Assembly (NCBI RefSeq): GCF_016808335.1
Contig: NC_053149.1
Span: 19,130,733 to 19,194,732 of the forward strand
Direction of reading: 5' to 3'
DNA: 64,000 nt
Source: Panicum virgatum
Taxonomy: Eukaryota; Streptophyta; Magnoliopsida; Poales; Poaceae
Shown: piece after piece, positions 24,101-36,000 of the stretch
How the letters are laid out: the number at the start of each line of letters is the position of its first letter
Numbering within the stretch: position 1 is the first letter of the stretch
Program-made: the position numbers and the translations under genes
The notes under the pieces: generated by a model
Database searches by the model: none
Told to the model about the DNA's origin: nothing
What the model saw: the letters and a program-made list of their open reading frames with translations, nothing else

Positions 24101-25558
24101 CAGTGCCCAAGAAGGCAAGCCCCGGAGCATAATCCCAGTTTTCTTTCCAAATTATCATTCTGCTAGCTATTTATTTATGTATGGTAATAGTTGGTTTCTG
24201 CATTTAAGTTTTCTAGGCGTTGATCGAAAACCCTAGATGCATGATCCATAGGAACCTATGTTTGATACCGGATCTTTTTATCGACTAGTTGCCATGCTAA
24301 ATAGGTACGGTAGAAGTCGAGTGGTTTCCTGCCTCTCGCGAGCAAATAGGAATTGTGCTGACTTTAATTCCTGTTGACATGTAAGGACAACGGGCGGGGT
24401 TGTGTAGTTGTGATACCCCGCTGGTGTAGTCAAAAATGGCTAAGGTCACCGTGTGTGGCTCATTTCGTTAAGCGTTTGAAAGTACTAGCCACATACCGAG
24501 AAATATGGTAATCGGTAAGCTTAAGTACCTGATTGGACCGGCGAGTGGAACGATCTCGCACCCTCCTGGTAGAAGTAGGATTTACATTTTTGTCGCGACG
24601 TACGAGTGCAGAGTGGTCGGACTCTGCAGTCGGGGAGGGTGTGCCGGATCCACGGACTGGAAAGAAAGGGGAAAAGTAGCGTGGGCGGGAGCGAAGTCGA
24701 TCCCCATGCGTGTGGTCTAGGTTCCCCTGGCCAGGTTGAAATTCGATTCGGAATCGTCCGCCTCTCACGGCATGAGATTGCTTAAAGATTTCGGTCACAT
24801 AGAGTAACAAGTGGAATATGATGATGATAATACTGCTGGTTGATTAAATGATTGCTCTACCATGTTTGAGTAGAGTTAGTTGCAAATTTAGAATGGTTAA
24901 TCCCACTAGAATCCGGCTAAGTAAAACCTGAAAGTAAGGATCAACACTTAGCGGCATTTTTGGCAAACAAACCCCACCAACCAAAAAGCCTTGCATGTCT
25001 AGTTATCGGACTATGTTATATCCGGAGATGGGTCAGTCTTGTTCAGTATTAGTATACTCAGCCTTGTTTGTGGCACTGTTTTTCAGGTACTAACTTTGAA
25101 GATCTGTTTGCGAGTCTTACTTGGCCTTGTACTCTGCCTCCGGGTTGGTCTGTTGAGTGGGATGGCCCTTCAGCTGGTGCTGACCTCCCTCCCGCTGAGT
25201 GATGCATTCGTACGGGCTTTATCGATGCGTCACGTTATCCCGCTAGTTATCTTTACTGCTTCCGCTGAACATGAGACTTAAATAATTGAGTAGTTGGAAC
25301 TCCGTAGTACTTGCTACTCTGAACATGGTTTGTAATAAATTTTTCTTTCCGCTGCAATCACTCTGAGATGTATGAAATGGTTTGTGTTGTAATCTCTGGG
25401 CTCACCTTCGTGTGAGTGTTGTCTGCTGATCCTGGAATAGCGTGGCTTTTATCGAGGCTTCACTCGAGGAACTACCGGGGAATGCCAAATTGGGTCAGAG
25501 TTGCTTAGCAACAAAGATCAGTGCACCCGGGCCCAGTAGTTTGGGTGGTTCCGCCACA
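21175..25558 (+). repeat. Tekay 5' LTR
   Basis: 4384 bp. A GC-rich, CT-rich block (21660-22500) has promoter and leader character. The TATA box seen in the 3' LTR (CCTATAAAGAC) reads CCGATAAAGAC here (21951). A possible splice donor CAGG|GTAGGTG lies at about 22391. The short open frames inside are not counted as genes. Confidence 0.92.
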
Positions 25559-25576
25559 GCTGGCATCAGAGCTCGC
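25559..25576 (+). other. Tekay primer-binding site
   Basis: TGGCATCAGAGCTCGC starts one base after the LTR. It resembles the initiator-Met primer site TGGTATCAGAGC with one change. Confidence 0.8.
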
Positions 25577-26958
25577 AGACAACCTACCAGAGATGGCAAC
25601 CTCGGTTTTCAAAATAACAATTTAAAACTTGATTTCAAAACTACTAAAGTTTTTGAAAGAGTTTAGGATCTCCAAGGACAAGTCTAGGACGTAAAGCCCT
25701 AGGAAATCTTATGGGTATAATCAGGTGGCTTATTTTGTATGGCTAACTTCCAGCACATTACCTTTCAGTATTTAAATTCTGTAATTTAAATTCTGCAACT
25801 ACATCATCGCCACGAAGGTATGCTTACTCAGTCAGCTGAGAGAGTCTGACCTTCCCGTCGGTGATGCGAGCCGAACGCTGGAGCTCAAGCAGTGGCCTAC
25901 TTGAGCTGCTGCCCATATACCAACTTCGGTTGAATATATGGGGAGTAATGGTTCGAAATTGGAATTCAATTCCCCGTCAAAGACGGTACTCAGTCAATAC
26001 GTTGTTTCGATAACGTATGCTTAACGTTGTCCATACGGCGGTAATGGTATGGATGCCGATTCTATAGTGATTGGTAATGTATGGGAACGCTTTCGTGAGT
26101 GCTGGCACGAAAGGTTCATTTTATATACTGTTAATCTTCTGCAGGTACGCTAACTCGAAATCGAATTATAGGCTATCTAGCTATATCGAGTAGCTATATA
26201 GTGAGAGACGTAATATGTATGACACCAAAGTCATTGCGTAAGACCAATGGTACTTGGCAATTTTTCCTTGGTAAGGACCTATAGGTTCTGCATTCATTCT
26301 CGAAAAGGTTAGCAAGGAAATCTCTGGAGAAATCACAAGCAAATCAGCTAAAACACCATCCTAAGGAGTATCCAGAAAGTCTGCAACCTGGTTTCCACGA
26401 ATTTTAACCTTCTGTTAATTTACTCAAATCGACTTGGGGTAGTAAGACTAAATGATGTTTCCTAAGTTATCAAGCTGTTGTAAAAATTTGAAAATTTTTG
26501 AAGCCTTCTAGCATGATATTTGTATTTTTGGATCAACCCTGTGTAAAACTGTTAACTCTGAACGGTCTACACAACTGCAATTTTTCGACCTTTATAAGTT
26601 GTTCAAACTAAAAATCGTTCAACATGAAAGTTGTAGACAACTAAGTGATGAACTTACCATAAAAATTTGAAAATTTTTTGACGTCTGGGTTGAGAGTTAT
26701 AGTCAGAATACACCCTTTCTGGACACTCGGTTTTTCTGGTTGACATCACTCTGAATACCTGAGCATATCACCCCCATGGAGTCCGAATTGATCTTAATGG
26801 TGACTAGATGAATCGTTCCTTAATATCAGGGGGATCTTGTGTAAATTTTTGAGAATTTTTGAAGCAAGTTATTTAAAGTTTTGGCCATTTCTTCCACTAT
26901 TCCAGAGTTAGTAGTTCTTGTTACCATCAGCTGATCCATCGGTCTTTTGTTGGGACAG
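25577..26958 (+). other. Tekay untranslated leader
   Basis: 1.4 kb without a credible ORF. Two donor-like sites, GAAG|GTATGC (25818) and GCAG|GTACGC (26145), could pair with acceptor-like CAG at 26956-26958 or 28510-28512. This would give alternative mRNAs for the accessory ORF and gag-pol. Confidence 0.4.
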
Positions 26959-27858
26959 ATGGAAGAGCTGCTGGTCGTTGACGCGCAGGGGCATGTGCAC
27001 TCCGCTTGCCTGCACTGGGACGGGTTTCCCCGCCGTCTTTGGGAGCTTTTGAGTGCAGCCGGTTACCTCCAGCCACCGGTTTACGATGGCCACGAGTTTG
27101 TGGAGGACGGAGTTCGTCGCTGCAGTGTGACGATGGTGATCCCGCAGCACCCACTCAACGAGTGGGAGCTGATCGTGACTCAGATGGTTGGTCACTACCT
27201 GCTGGACACTTGGGAGCTTACCGCCATGAGGGCGATGACCACGTTTTGCTCTTTGCGCCCTCTGGAGGTGGTTCTGACTGCGTTCGGGTTGTTCCCTGCA
27301 CCTGACCCGGCAGACCCGCTTTGGCTCGACCGGATGGCACACGTGGACGTGGTTGCTACCCTTGACCCGGTCGGGCCACTTCGGACGACAGCGATGTGCT
27401 TGGACGGTCTTTACAGACTTCACACTTACCAGAGTTACGCCGTCGCTCAGTTGGTGGACCACGCTCAGGCCTTGCACCTGGCGGTTCAGCTGAGAGATGA
27501 GCAGCTTCAGGAGGCTAGTACCGAGCTCGAGAGCAGGGCTACTCTTATCGCCCAGCTCCACGGTCAGGTTCACGAGCTTCAGGACACTGTGTCGGATCGT
27601 GACGCTACGATCAACTTCCTGGAGGACCAGTTTCACGACCTGCAGCTTGAGTTGGACGAGGCCCAGGGGCAGCTCCACGCGATACAGCACGCGCAGGATG
27701 CCCTTCACGCACCTCCTGACGAGATGCAGGTGGACGAGGAGGACGAGCCCCAGGAGATCGAGGGCTTTTCGGAGATGGACTCCGAGGACCAGGCGCCGCA
27801 GCCCGCACCGGTTGAGGTTCACATGCCCGCGGCGAGTGAGGCATCGGTCAACATGTAG
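26959..27858 (+). CDS. Tekay accessory ORF, function unknown (299 aa)
   Basis: An uninterrupted frame before gag, in the same direction, starting MEELLVVDAQ. The start is chosen because it is the first ATG and follows ACAG directly. Residues 25-98 can be read as helix-strand-strand-strand-helix: RRLWELLSAAGY, PPVYDGHEFV, RCSVTMVIP, WELIVTQMV, then DTWELTAMRAMTTFC. This order is like a dsRNA-binding domain, although the usual basic residues at the start of the last helix are missing. Residues 165-248 are heptad-rich and coiled-coil-like. Residues 255-278 are strongly acidic. Similar extra ORFs occur in grass LTR elements, but I know no assigned function. It is intact while gag-pol has four stops. 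Confidence 0.75.
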   Translation: MEELLVVDAQGHVHSACLHWDGFPRRLWELLSAAGYLQPPVYDGHEFVEDGVRRCSVTMVIPQHPLNEWELIVTQMVGHYLLDTWELTAMRAMTTFCSLRPLEVVLTAFGLFPAPDPADPLWLDRMAHVDVVATLDPVGPLRTTAMCLDGLYRLHTYQSYAVAQLVDHAQALHLAVQLRDEQLQEASTELESRATLIAQLHGQVHELQDTVSDRDATINFLEDQFHDLQLELDEAQGQLHAIQHAQDALHAPPDEMQVDEEDEPQEIEGFSEMDSEDQAPQPAPVEVHMPAASEASVNM

Positions 27859-28512
27859 ACCGAGGCGCTGTTTCTTAGCTTTTGTAGACTCCTCTTAGTG
27901 TAGCCTACTTTTGGATCATGGCTACTAGGCTAACTTAGAGTTGAGTAACCCCCTTAGTACTGATGTTAGGAGTGACCAAGTAGAAATGAGAGAACGATGG
28001 ATGTAATGAACCCCTAATGCTACTAGTGTTAATTATCAGTGATCTGTGAAAAGCTGAAGGCAGCAGCTAGTTCGAATTTTTATCCTCTTTTCCTTTCGGA
28101 TTTAGCTCCTGAGTTGAATACCAAAGTTGTTCCAAATTTCATCGTGGAAATACTCACAAAATTTCAGCCCAAACGGATCAGTAACACGGGAGATAATCGC
28201 AAATTACAGAAGCTCTGTTTTCTGTGAAACAGAAAAACCAGAGGAGGAGTAAATGAATTTTTCGACTAACCTACTCTGGAAATCTGACTTTGTGATGACT
28301 ACCAAACTTGTAGATCACGAAATTATCTATCTTCTGTAAAAATTTCAAGTTTATATCATGTACGGAACTCCAGTTATGAGCGTTTTTGTATCACTGGTTT
28401 TCTGCACGACGTGATTTAAGCAATTCCGAATATTTACATGTCATCTTGAGTTGAAATTCCCATTCGAGATGATGATAATGATGGGTCTAATGCAAAATTA
28501 CTCACATTTCAG
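27859..28512 (+). other. spacer between accessory ORF and gag
   Basis: 654 bp of AT-rich, non-coding sequence. It ends TTACTCACATTTCAG directly before the gag ATG, a good 3' splice-site context. Confidence 0.5.
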
Positions 28513-31500
28513 ATGGTGGGATCGACTCGAGGCACCCCTAGTGGTTTTGGAGCCGGGGGGAATGGCGATCCACCTCCACCTCCTCCACCAGTGGGTATTG
28601 CTGAGGTTCTTGCCGCCCAGACGGAGATTTTGCGGCAGTTGGTTCAAGCTCAGCAACAACCGCGGGGTGGGCATCATGGTCATCACGCACAGGAAGCGAG
28701 CTACCAAGATTTCCTCAGTACTCAGCCTCCGCTGTTCAATAAAGCAGATGAGCCTCTGGACGCGGACGCTTGGATTCGCACGGTCGAGTCCAAGTTTTCT
28801 CTATAGACTACTCCTTGTTCCGAAGCGAACAAGACTCGCTATGCCGCGCAGCAGCTTCGCGAATCAGCTCGTATGTGGTGGGATCATTACCACGGGATGC
28901 TACCGGCTGATCATGTGGTGAATTGGAATGAGTTCAAATTGGCTTTTCGAGACCATCATATTCCAGCTGGACTTCTTGACCGTAAGCTCAACGAGTTCTT
29001 GACTTTAACTCAGGGCACTCGTACGGTGGTACAGTATGCCCAAGTATTCCATCAATTGTGTCAATATGCTGGACATCACGCGGATACCGACGCTAAGAAG
29101 CGTGAACACTTCCGTCGAGGCCTTAGTACCAAGTTACAGGAGAGGCTAAACCTTGTCAGAGCAGACTCATTCAATGAATTGGTGAATATGGCTATATCGC
29201 AGGAGGATCTGATTTCTGCACACCGCGCTGAAAAGAAGCGCAAGGCACCTGCTGGACCCTCGAGTGCCTCTGCACCGAGGTATCGAATTGTGCAGAATAA
29301 CCCACCCGCACCCTCTCAGAAGGCCCCTCCGCCAGGGCGTTGGATTATTCGACCTCCTCAACAGCAGCAGCAGACTCGATTCGGGTTTCCTCAGCAAGCT
29401 CGATTTGCACCTCAGCAGCAGCAGAGCGGCCCTAGGCTGAATACTCAGCCAGCCGCTCGCCCTGATAATAATAACCGCTGTTTCAGATGCGGGAGTCCAG
29501 ATCACTTTGCCAAGATGTGCCCCCAAGCGGGACAATCTCAAGGGCAGGCTTCTCGCAGAAATGATCAGAACAAGGGCAAGAGGCAAACCATTCAAGTCAG
29601 GCAGGGCCGACTTTACTTCACCAACCTTACTGAACTACCCGAGGGAGCACCAATCATGTCGGGTACATTCTCTATAAACCATCACCCCGCAGTTATCTTA
29701 TTCGACTCTGGTGCATCTCATAGCTTCATTAGTTCTAAATTCGGAGCAAGGGTTGGGTTAAATTTTTGCCACACAAAGGGGTCATTCATGATATCTACTC
29801 CGGGTGGCAAAGTTGCATCAAACCAAATCGTTAATAATGCGCCACTAAGTTTGGGTAGTAAAACCGTCCCTACCACTTTAATATTGCTGCCACTAGAAGG
29901 TATGGACATTATTTTGGGAATGGATTGGATGAACAGACATGGGGTAATGTTAGATATCTCTTCCCGGGCCGTTGAAATAAATTCTCCAACTCATGGTCAT
30001 TCGGTTCTATATTTACCACATCATCAATGTCACAACTCTTGTGCCTATGCCATGAAAGATATTCGTCTCGAAGATATTCCGGTAGTCCGTGAGTATGCAG
30101 ATGTTTTTCCGGACGATTTACCTGGTATGCCGCCAGACCGGGATATCGAATTTGTCATTGAACTTCAGCCTGGTACAGCACCTATTTCAAAAAGGCCGTA
30201 CCGAATGCCGCCTAAAGAATTAGCTGAACTAAAAATCCAGCTACAAGAACTGTTGGACAAGGGTTTTATTCGCCCAAGTGCTTCACCTTGGGGCTGTCCA
30301 GCATTGTTCGTAAAGAAGAAGGATGATAGTCTGAGGTTGTGTGTTGATTACCGGCCTCTCAATGCGGTGACCATCAAAAATAAATATCCACTTCCCCGCA
30401 TCGATGTACTGTTTGATCAGTTGGCTGGGGCAAAGATCTTCTCCAAGATTGATCTCCGTTCGGGGTATCATCAAATTAAAATCCGGCCTTGTGATATTCC
30501 CAAGACCGCCTTCTCAACCCGATATGGTCTCTATGAATATTTGGTTATGTCTTTCGGTCTCACCAATGCTCCGGCTTATTTTATGTATCTCATGAACTCA
30601 GTATTCATGCCGGAACTTGGCAAGTTTGTCGTGGTTTTTATCGACGACATTCTAATCTATTCCAAGAACGAGGCGGAACATGAGCAACATCTGCGCATTG
30701 TTCTTCAACGTCTCAGAGATCATAAGCTATACGCAAAATTCTCCAAGTGTGAATTCTGGCTGGACACAGTCAAATTTCTGGGTCACACTATATCTAGTGA
30801 AGGCATTTCCGTTGATCCCAGCAAAGTACAAGAAGTGATGGACTGGAAACCTCTTACTTCAGTTCATCAGATCCGCAGTTTTCTCGGCTTGGCGGGGTAT
30901 TACCGCAGATTTATTCCGGACTTCTCCAGAATTGCTAAGCCCATGACAGAACTACTAAGGAAGGATGTCAAGTTTAAATGGAGCGCAAGGTGTGATGAAG
31001 CATTCCATACATTGAGAAAACATCTAACCACTGCACCAGTCTTGGCTCAACCTGACAACAATAAACCATACGATGTTTATTGTGATGCTTCAGGCACTGG
31101 TCTTGGTTGTGTTCTAATGCAAGATAATCGGGTTATAGCCTATGCTTCCCGAGCTCTTCGGCCACACGAGCTAAATTACCCCACTTATGATCTTGAACTA
31201 GCCGCAGTTATTCATACTCTCAAGCTTTGGAGGCATTATCTTATGGGCACTCATTGCAATATCTATACCGACCATAAGAGTCTCAAATATATTTTCACTC
31301 AAAGTGAGCTGAATATGAGGCAACGAAGATGGCTGGAATTAATCAAAGATTATGACCTGGAGGTTCATTATCATCCGGGCAAGGCTAATGTGGTAGCCGA
31401 TGCGCTCAGTCGCAAGGTTCGCTGCAATTGCCTTTCAGTGGAGTCATATAATGACACATTGTGTGCTGAAATGCAAAGGCTGAATTTGGAGATCATTCCT

Positions 31501-33036
31501 CAAAGTTCTTTGAATCATATTTCGGTGGAACCGACACTTTATGACAAGGTCATCATGGCACAATTACAGGACAAAAGTGTTGGTATCATTAAGCAGAAGG
31601 TAGTAGAAGGTGAAAATAAATATAAGTGTTTCCGAGTGGACCATAAAGGAATTTTGTGGTTCGAGGATCGCCTAGTCGTTCCCAAGAATCCTGAGCTGCG
31701 GAAACAAATACTGGACGAAGCACATCTCTCTAAATTCTCTATTCATCCGGGTAGCACCAAGATGTACCAAGATCTCAGACAAAATTTTTGGTGGACTCGC
31801 ATGAAGAGAGAGATTGCCAAATATGTCGCAGAATGTGACACCTGCCAGAGAGTGAAAGCTAGTCACTTGAAAGTTGCTGGAACTCTCCAACCTCTACCAA
31901 TTCCGTCTTGGAAATGGGACGATATCAGCATGGATTTCATCGTAGGCTTACCAAATACTTCTCAGCACCATGATTCCTTTTGGGTCATTGTTGATAGGCT
32001 CACAAAGACTGCTCATTTTATTCCAGTGCATACTAAATATCGAACCAAGAAATATGCTGAGATCTATATTGATCGGATTGTCTGCCTACACGGTACACCC
32101 AAAACAATTATATCAGATCGTGGTCCTTAGTTTGTGGCAAGATTTTGGGAGCAACTCCAAGAGGCTCTCGGAACTAAATTAATTCGAAGCTCAGCTTACC
32201 ATCCATAGACTGACAGACAGACCGAAAGGGTGAATCAAATTCTTGAGGATATGCTTCGAGCATGTGTCATCCATTATGACAAGAACTGGGACAAATGTTT
32301 ATCCTTGGCGGAGTTTTCTTATAACAACAGCTATCAGGCCAGTCTGAAGATGGCACCCTTTGAGGCCTTGTATGGTCAACGGTGTCGAACTCCTTTGAGT
32401 TGGTCCCAGACTGGAGAGCGTCAAATCTTTAGACCTGAATTAGTGGTCGAGGCTGAAGAGAAAGTAAAAATAGTACAAGCAAATCTCCGAGCAGCCCAGT
32501 CTCGGCAAAAGAGTTATTTCGATAAAAGAAGAGATCCTTTGAAGTTCATGGTTGGTAACCACGTCTATTTACGAGTGTCCCCAACTCGAGGCGTTCAACG
32601 TTTTGGAGTCAGGGGTAAGCTCGCACCTCGCTATGTCGGGCCATATGAAATCATTGAAGAATGTGGACCCATGGCTTATCGTTTGCGACTTCCTTCATGA
32701 CTTGCCGCCATCCATAATGTTTTCCACATATCTCAACTCAAGAAATGTGTTCGAGTTCCTACGGAAATCATTGATCAACAGGAAATTTTAGTGGAGCCCG
32801 ATCTCTCATATACCGAATATCCACTCAAAATTCTGGATCAAAAAGAGAGAGGTACTCGTCGAAAGGTGGTAAAAATGTGTAAAATTCAGTGGTCTCATCA
32901 CACTGAAGAAGAAGCCACCTGGGAGACGGAGGATTATCTTAATCGACATTATCCGGGTTTCATTAGCTCCACCTCAGGTATATCATTTTCCCCACCTCAA
33001 TTCAATCCTCCAATCTCGGGACGAGATTCTTTTTAA
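28513..33036 (+). pseudogene. Tekay gag-pol with chromodomain, four in-frame stops
   Basis: One continuous reading frame of about 1500 codons. Gag starts MVGSTRGTP and has a retrotransposon gag region ([10 protein letters not shown]) and a zinc knuckle [14 protein letters not shown] (about 29480). Protease is [10 protein letters not shown] (about 29700). RT has [11 protein letters not shown] and [10 protein letters not shown] (about 30640). RNase H starts [12 protein letters not shown] (about 31075). Integrase has the HHCC finger ending [11 protein letters not shown] (about 31840), MDFIVGLP and SDRGP. A C-terminal chromodomain reads IQWSHHTEEEATWE (about 32885). Stops at 28804, 32128, 32206 and 32698 inactivate it; no frameshift is needed to join the parts. 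Confidence 0.95.
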
Positions 33037-33047
33037 GGGGGGTAGGT
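33033..33047 (+). other. Tekay polypurine tract
   Basis: AAGGGGGGTAGGT, directly before the 3' LTR, primes plus-strand DNA synthesis. It overlaps the end of the gag-pol frame. Confidence 0.8.
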
Positions 33048-36000
33048 TGTGACACCTCAGGTGTTAGCACATTTAAATACAATCAATGTACCTTAGTTAA
33101 AGTTAAAAGAAAAATTTGAGAAATTAATTCAAAGAGAAAGGATCCAATAAAAGACAAATCATACAAAAGAAATTAAAGGAAAAAAGAAAAAGGAGTGAAA
33201 AGCTACTCAAAATTTAGCTCAAAAATGTGCACAAAATTTTTGTTGGCTCATGAGAGGTGTTTCAATTGACATGTGCTCAATTGAACTTCAGCTAAAATCA
33301 AGTCAAAAACTGAATAAAACTAAAGTCCTTTTGTGCAAATATGCAAATGTACCAATAGTTCAAAATGTGAGTTTCAAATGAAAATTTGCATAACACGAAA
33401 GTTGTAGATCTTGAAAAGTTATGCAAAAGTGGTATTCAACACTTTTCCATTTGAGCCCTCCAAATAGGAGATAATTGTTGTTTACCGAAAGGTCCCTGGA
33501 ATTTTCAGAAATCGCAAAAGAGCCCCCATCTCCATCTCTCTCTCCCAGCTGACTCTGTTTCGCCCGCGGCCGAATGGACCCGGGAAGTCCCCCCAACGCC
33601 ACCTGGCCCGCCCCTTGGCACCTCCTCGCGCGCACACGCGTCCCAGGCCACTCCCGAGCCGCCACGACACCCCGGCCGGCGCAGCGCCGCTGCCTCCTCC
33701 GTCCGCTCTCCGTCGAGCCGCCCAGGACCAAATCGACTGCCCCCAATCACTGCATTCCTCCCCCAGGAGCTCCTTGGCCTATAAAGACCCCCAGCACCCC
33801 ACAGACGCGCCCCTTCTCCTCCTTCTTCTTCCTCCCGCCGCTCCGCCATGGCCGCCGAGATCCAGCTCTCGCGGACCGGCTAGCCCAGCCCCACATTGCC
33901 CCCTCTGACCACCGCAACAGCTTCGCCACCTCCCAGTTACGCTCCACGCGCGCGGAATCGAGCCCAAACCCCCTCCCGACGCCGTTCCCCTCTTGCGCCG
34001 CCGCCGGCGAGCTCGGGCTCACCGCGGACCGGCCAGCTCCGAAGGAGACCGAGCCCGACAGCTACCCCAGAAGCATCCACGAGCTCACGCGGTGCTCGTG
34101 CGCGTCTTGTTCCCCTACCCCGAGCCCTCTTTCACCCCCAGCGCCGGCGAACCGAACAACCGACCCGCCATCAACGCCAACGAGCTCGAAACCGTGCACC
34201 AAACGCTCGAACGTCGACCAGGGTAGGTGTTCCTCGATCCTATCTCTCCCACGTGCCTCCCCGTGGCAGCCCCGGTAAGCCCTGCACCGCAGAACACCAC
34301 CGGCAAGATGCCACGGCGGAGAAGGCCGGCGAAGGACCCGGTTGTAATTTCTTTTTTTCGTTTAAGGGTGTTTCTGCAAGTTTTTTAGTATAAACCAGTG
34401 AACTCCTAAAATGCGAAACAAATCACAGAAAAATCAAAAAAATGCAAACTCAACTGATCTGGATTCCTTGTAACAAGATCTACAAATTTTGTAACATTCA
34501 CATTTGCAGAAACTGAATCGAATTTAATCTAGGGAAAAGATTAAGAAAACCACCTTATGCATGTTCATGAAGTTCTGCTCATCAAATGACCTCGATTTTT
34601 GGATATGTTATCACTAAGGGAATTTTAAGATCACAATAAAAAGATGACACCAACCCAAAATAGTATCATATTGGAACAATCAAGATTCTCTAATCTATTG
34701 TTAGTTTTCTCGATTTAATTCTGGAAATTATGTACATTAACTTGCTCTGAAATTTTTACTGCGTGCATGTGCCACTGAATACTTGCAAATACACAAATTT
34801 CAGATTTATTAGAGTTCATTTGCTATATACCATGATTTATGCTTGCTTAATCAACTTAATTCCTCATATATAGTTCTTATGCTCAGAAAAATCTATATTT
34901 ATTTCTGTCCCTTTTTAGCTCTGTGTTCCTGTCTAAAAATTTTGAGCTGCATTTACTGAGTTTTGCCTTGGTGAATAATCATGATTAGCATCTTAGGGCT
35001 AGATTTTCTATTTTTGTTCTGAGTAATCCACAGTGTTTCTGGTCATGATTTTTGGGCATGATCTTGTTTAGAGTATGTTCTATCTGTAATAAAAAGTTCA
35101 TATGCAGTTCTGATCAAATGCACCTTGAGAAATTTATGCAAACTCATACTAAGTTAACTGAATAACTAATTTATCATAGTGAGTTAAATCTTGAAAATTT
35201 TTCTGGAGTATGTTTAACTCATGACTAGTCTCTGGTAAAAGTTGGAGAGCCATATCCCTAGTAAAACTCTCTGTAGATTTAATCTTAGTTAAAAGCTTGC
35301 TGATTTTTGTTCTTTTTATTACCTCAGTTATATAAGTAAATAAAATCTAGAAAAATTTCAGTGCTGGGTAAATTCTATGAAGTTGCTCTCGTAAAATTTG
35401 TAGCACCAGAACCCATATTAAACGTTCTGTACAAAAAGATGAAGTAACTAGAGTGATCTACTTGCATGAATAGTTATAGTTTTTGCTTTGTGGTCAAATG
35501 CTGAAATCTATACCATAAGTACTTAAGTTTGGATCTGAGTTACTTTAGTGTTTCATCACTAGCTCTTTAGTAGTTGTGTTGTTAAGAAATAATGAAAGCA
35601 TGCTATGTGTTGAAATTGAAAAATGAAAACTAAAACCCCCACTCATTCATGAATAAACATAGTGGTGTTTACTACTCTATAAACGATTGCCCATGCAATG
35701 AAACGTGAAATCGTCACTAAATTAACTTCGTGAACTACAACTTTATCGTGAAGGAAAGAAATTGTTATCCATGAATAACTCATAATCTTGCATTGCATAT
35801 AGAAACGGTTAATCTCGCGGACGGTGACTACGAACTGGTGCCCGCGGACTCTCGTGCGGAGCAGGAGGTTAATCTGAATTGTGCTAACTTGCCGCAAGAC
35901 CTGGGCCAAGCCCCAGAGGCTTTTCTGCCTAACAGTGCCCAAGAAGGCAAGCCCCGGAGCATAATCCCAGTTTTCTTTCCAAATTATCATTCTGCTAGCT

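Noticed and set aside
23961..24236. 91-codon frame conserved in both Tekay LTRs (also 35793-36068)
   Set aside because: Conservation is explained by the LTRs being copies of one sequence. The product has no recognised motif.
28804..28806. Gag TAG as programmed readthrough
   Set aside because: Three other stops lie in the same frame and the element looks degenerate. A single early stop in gag is more simply a mutation.
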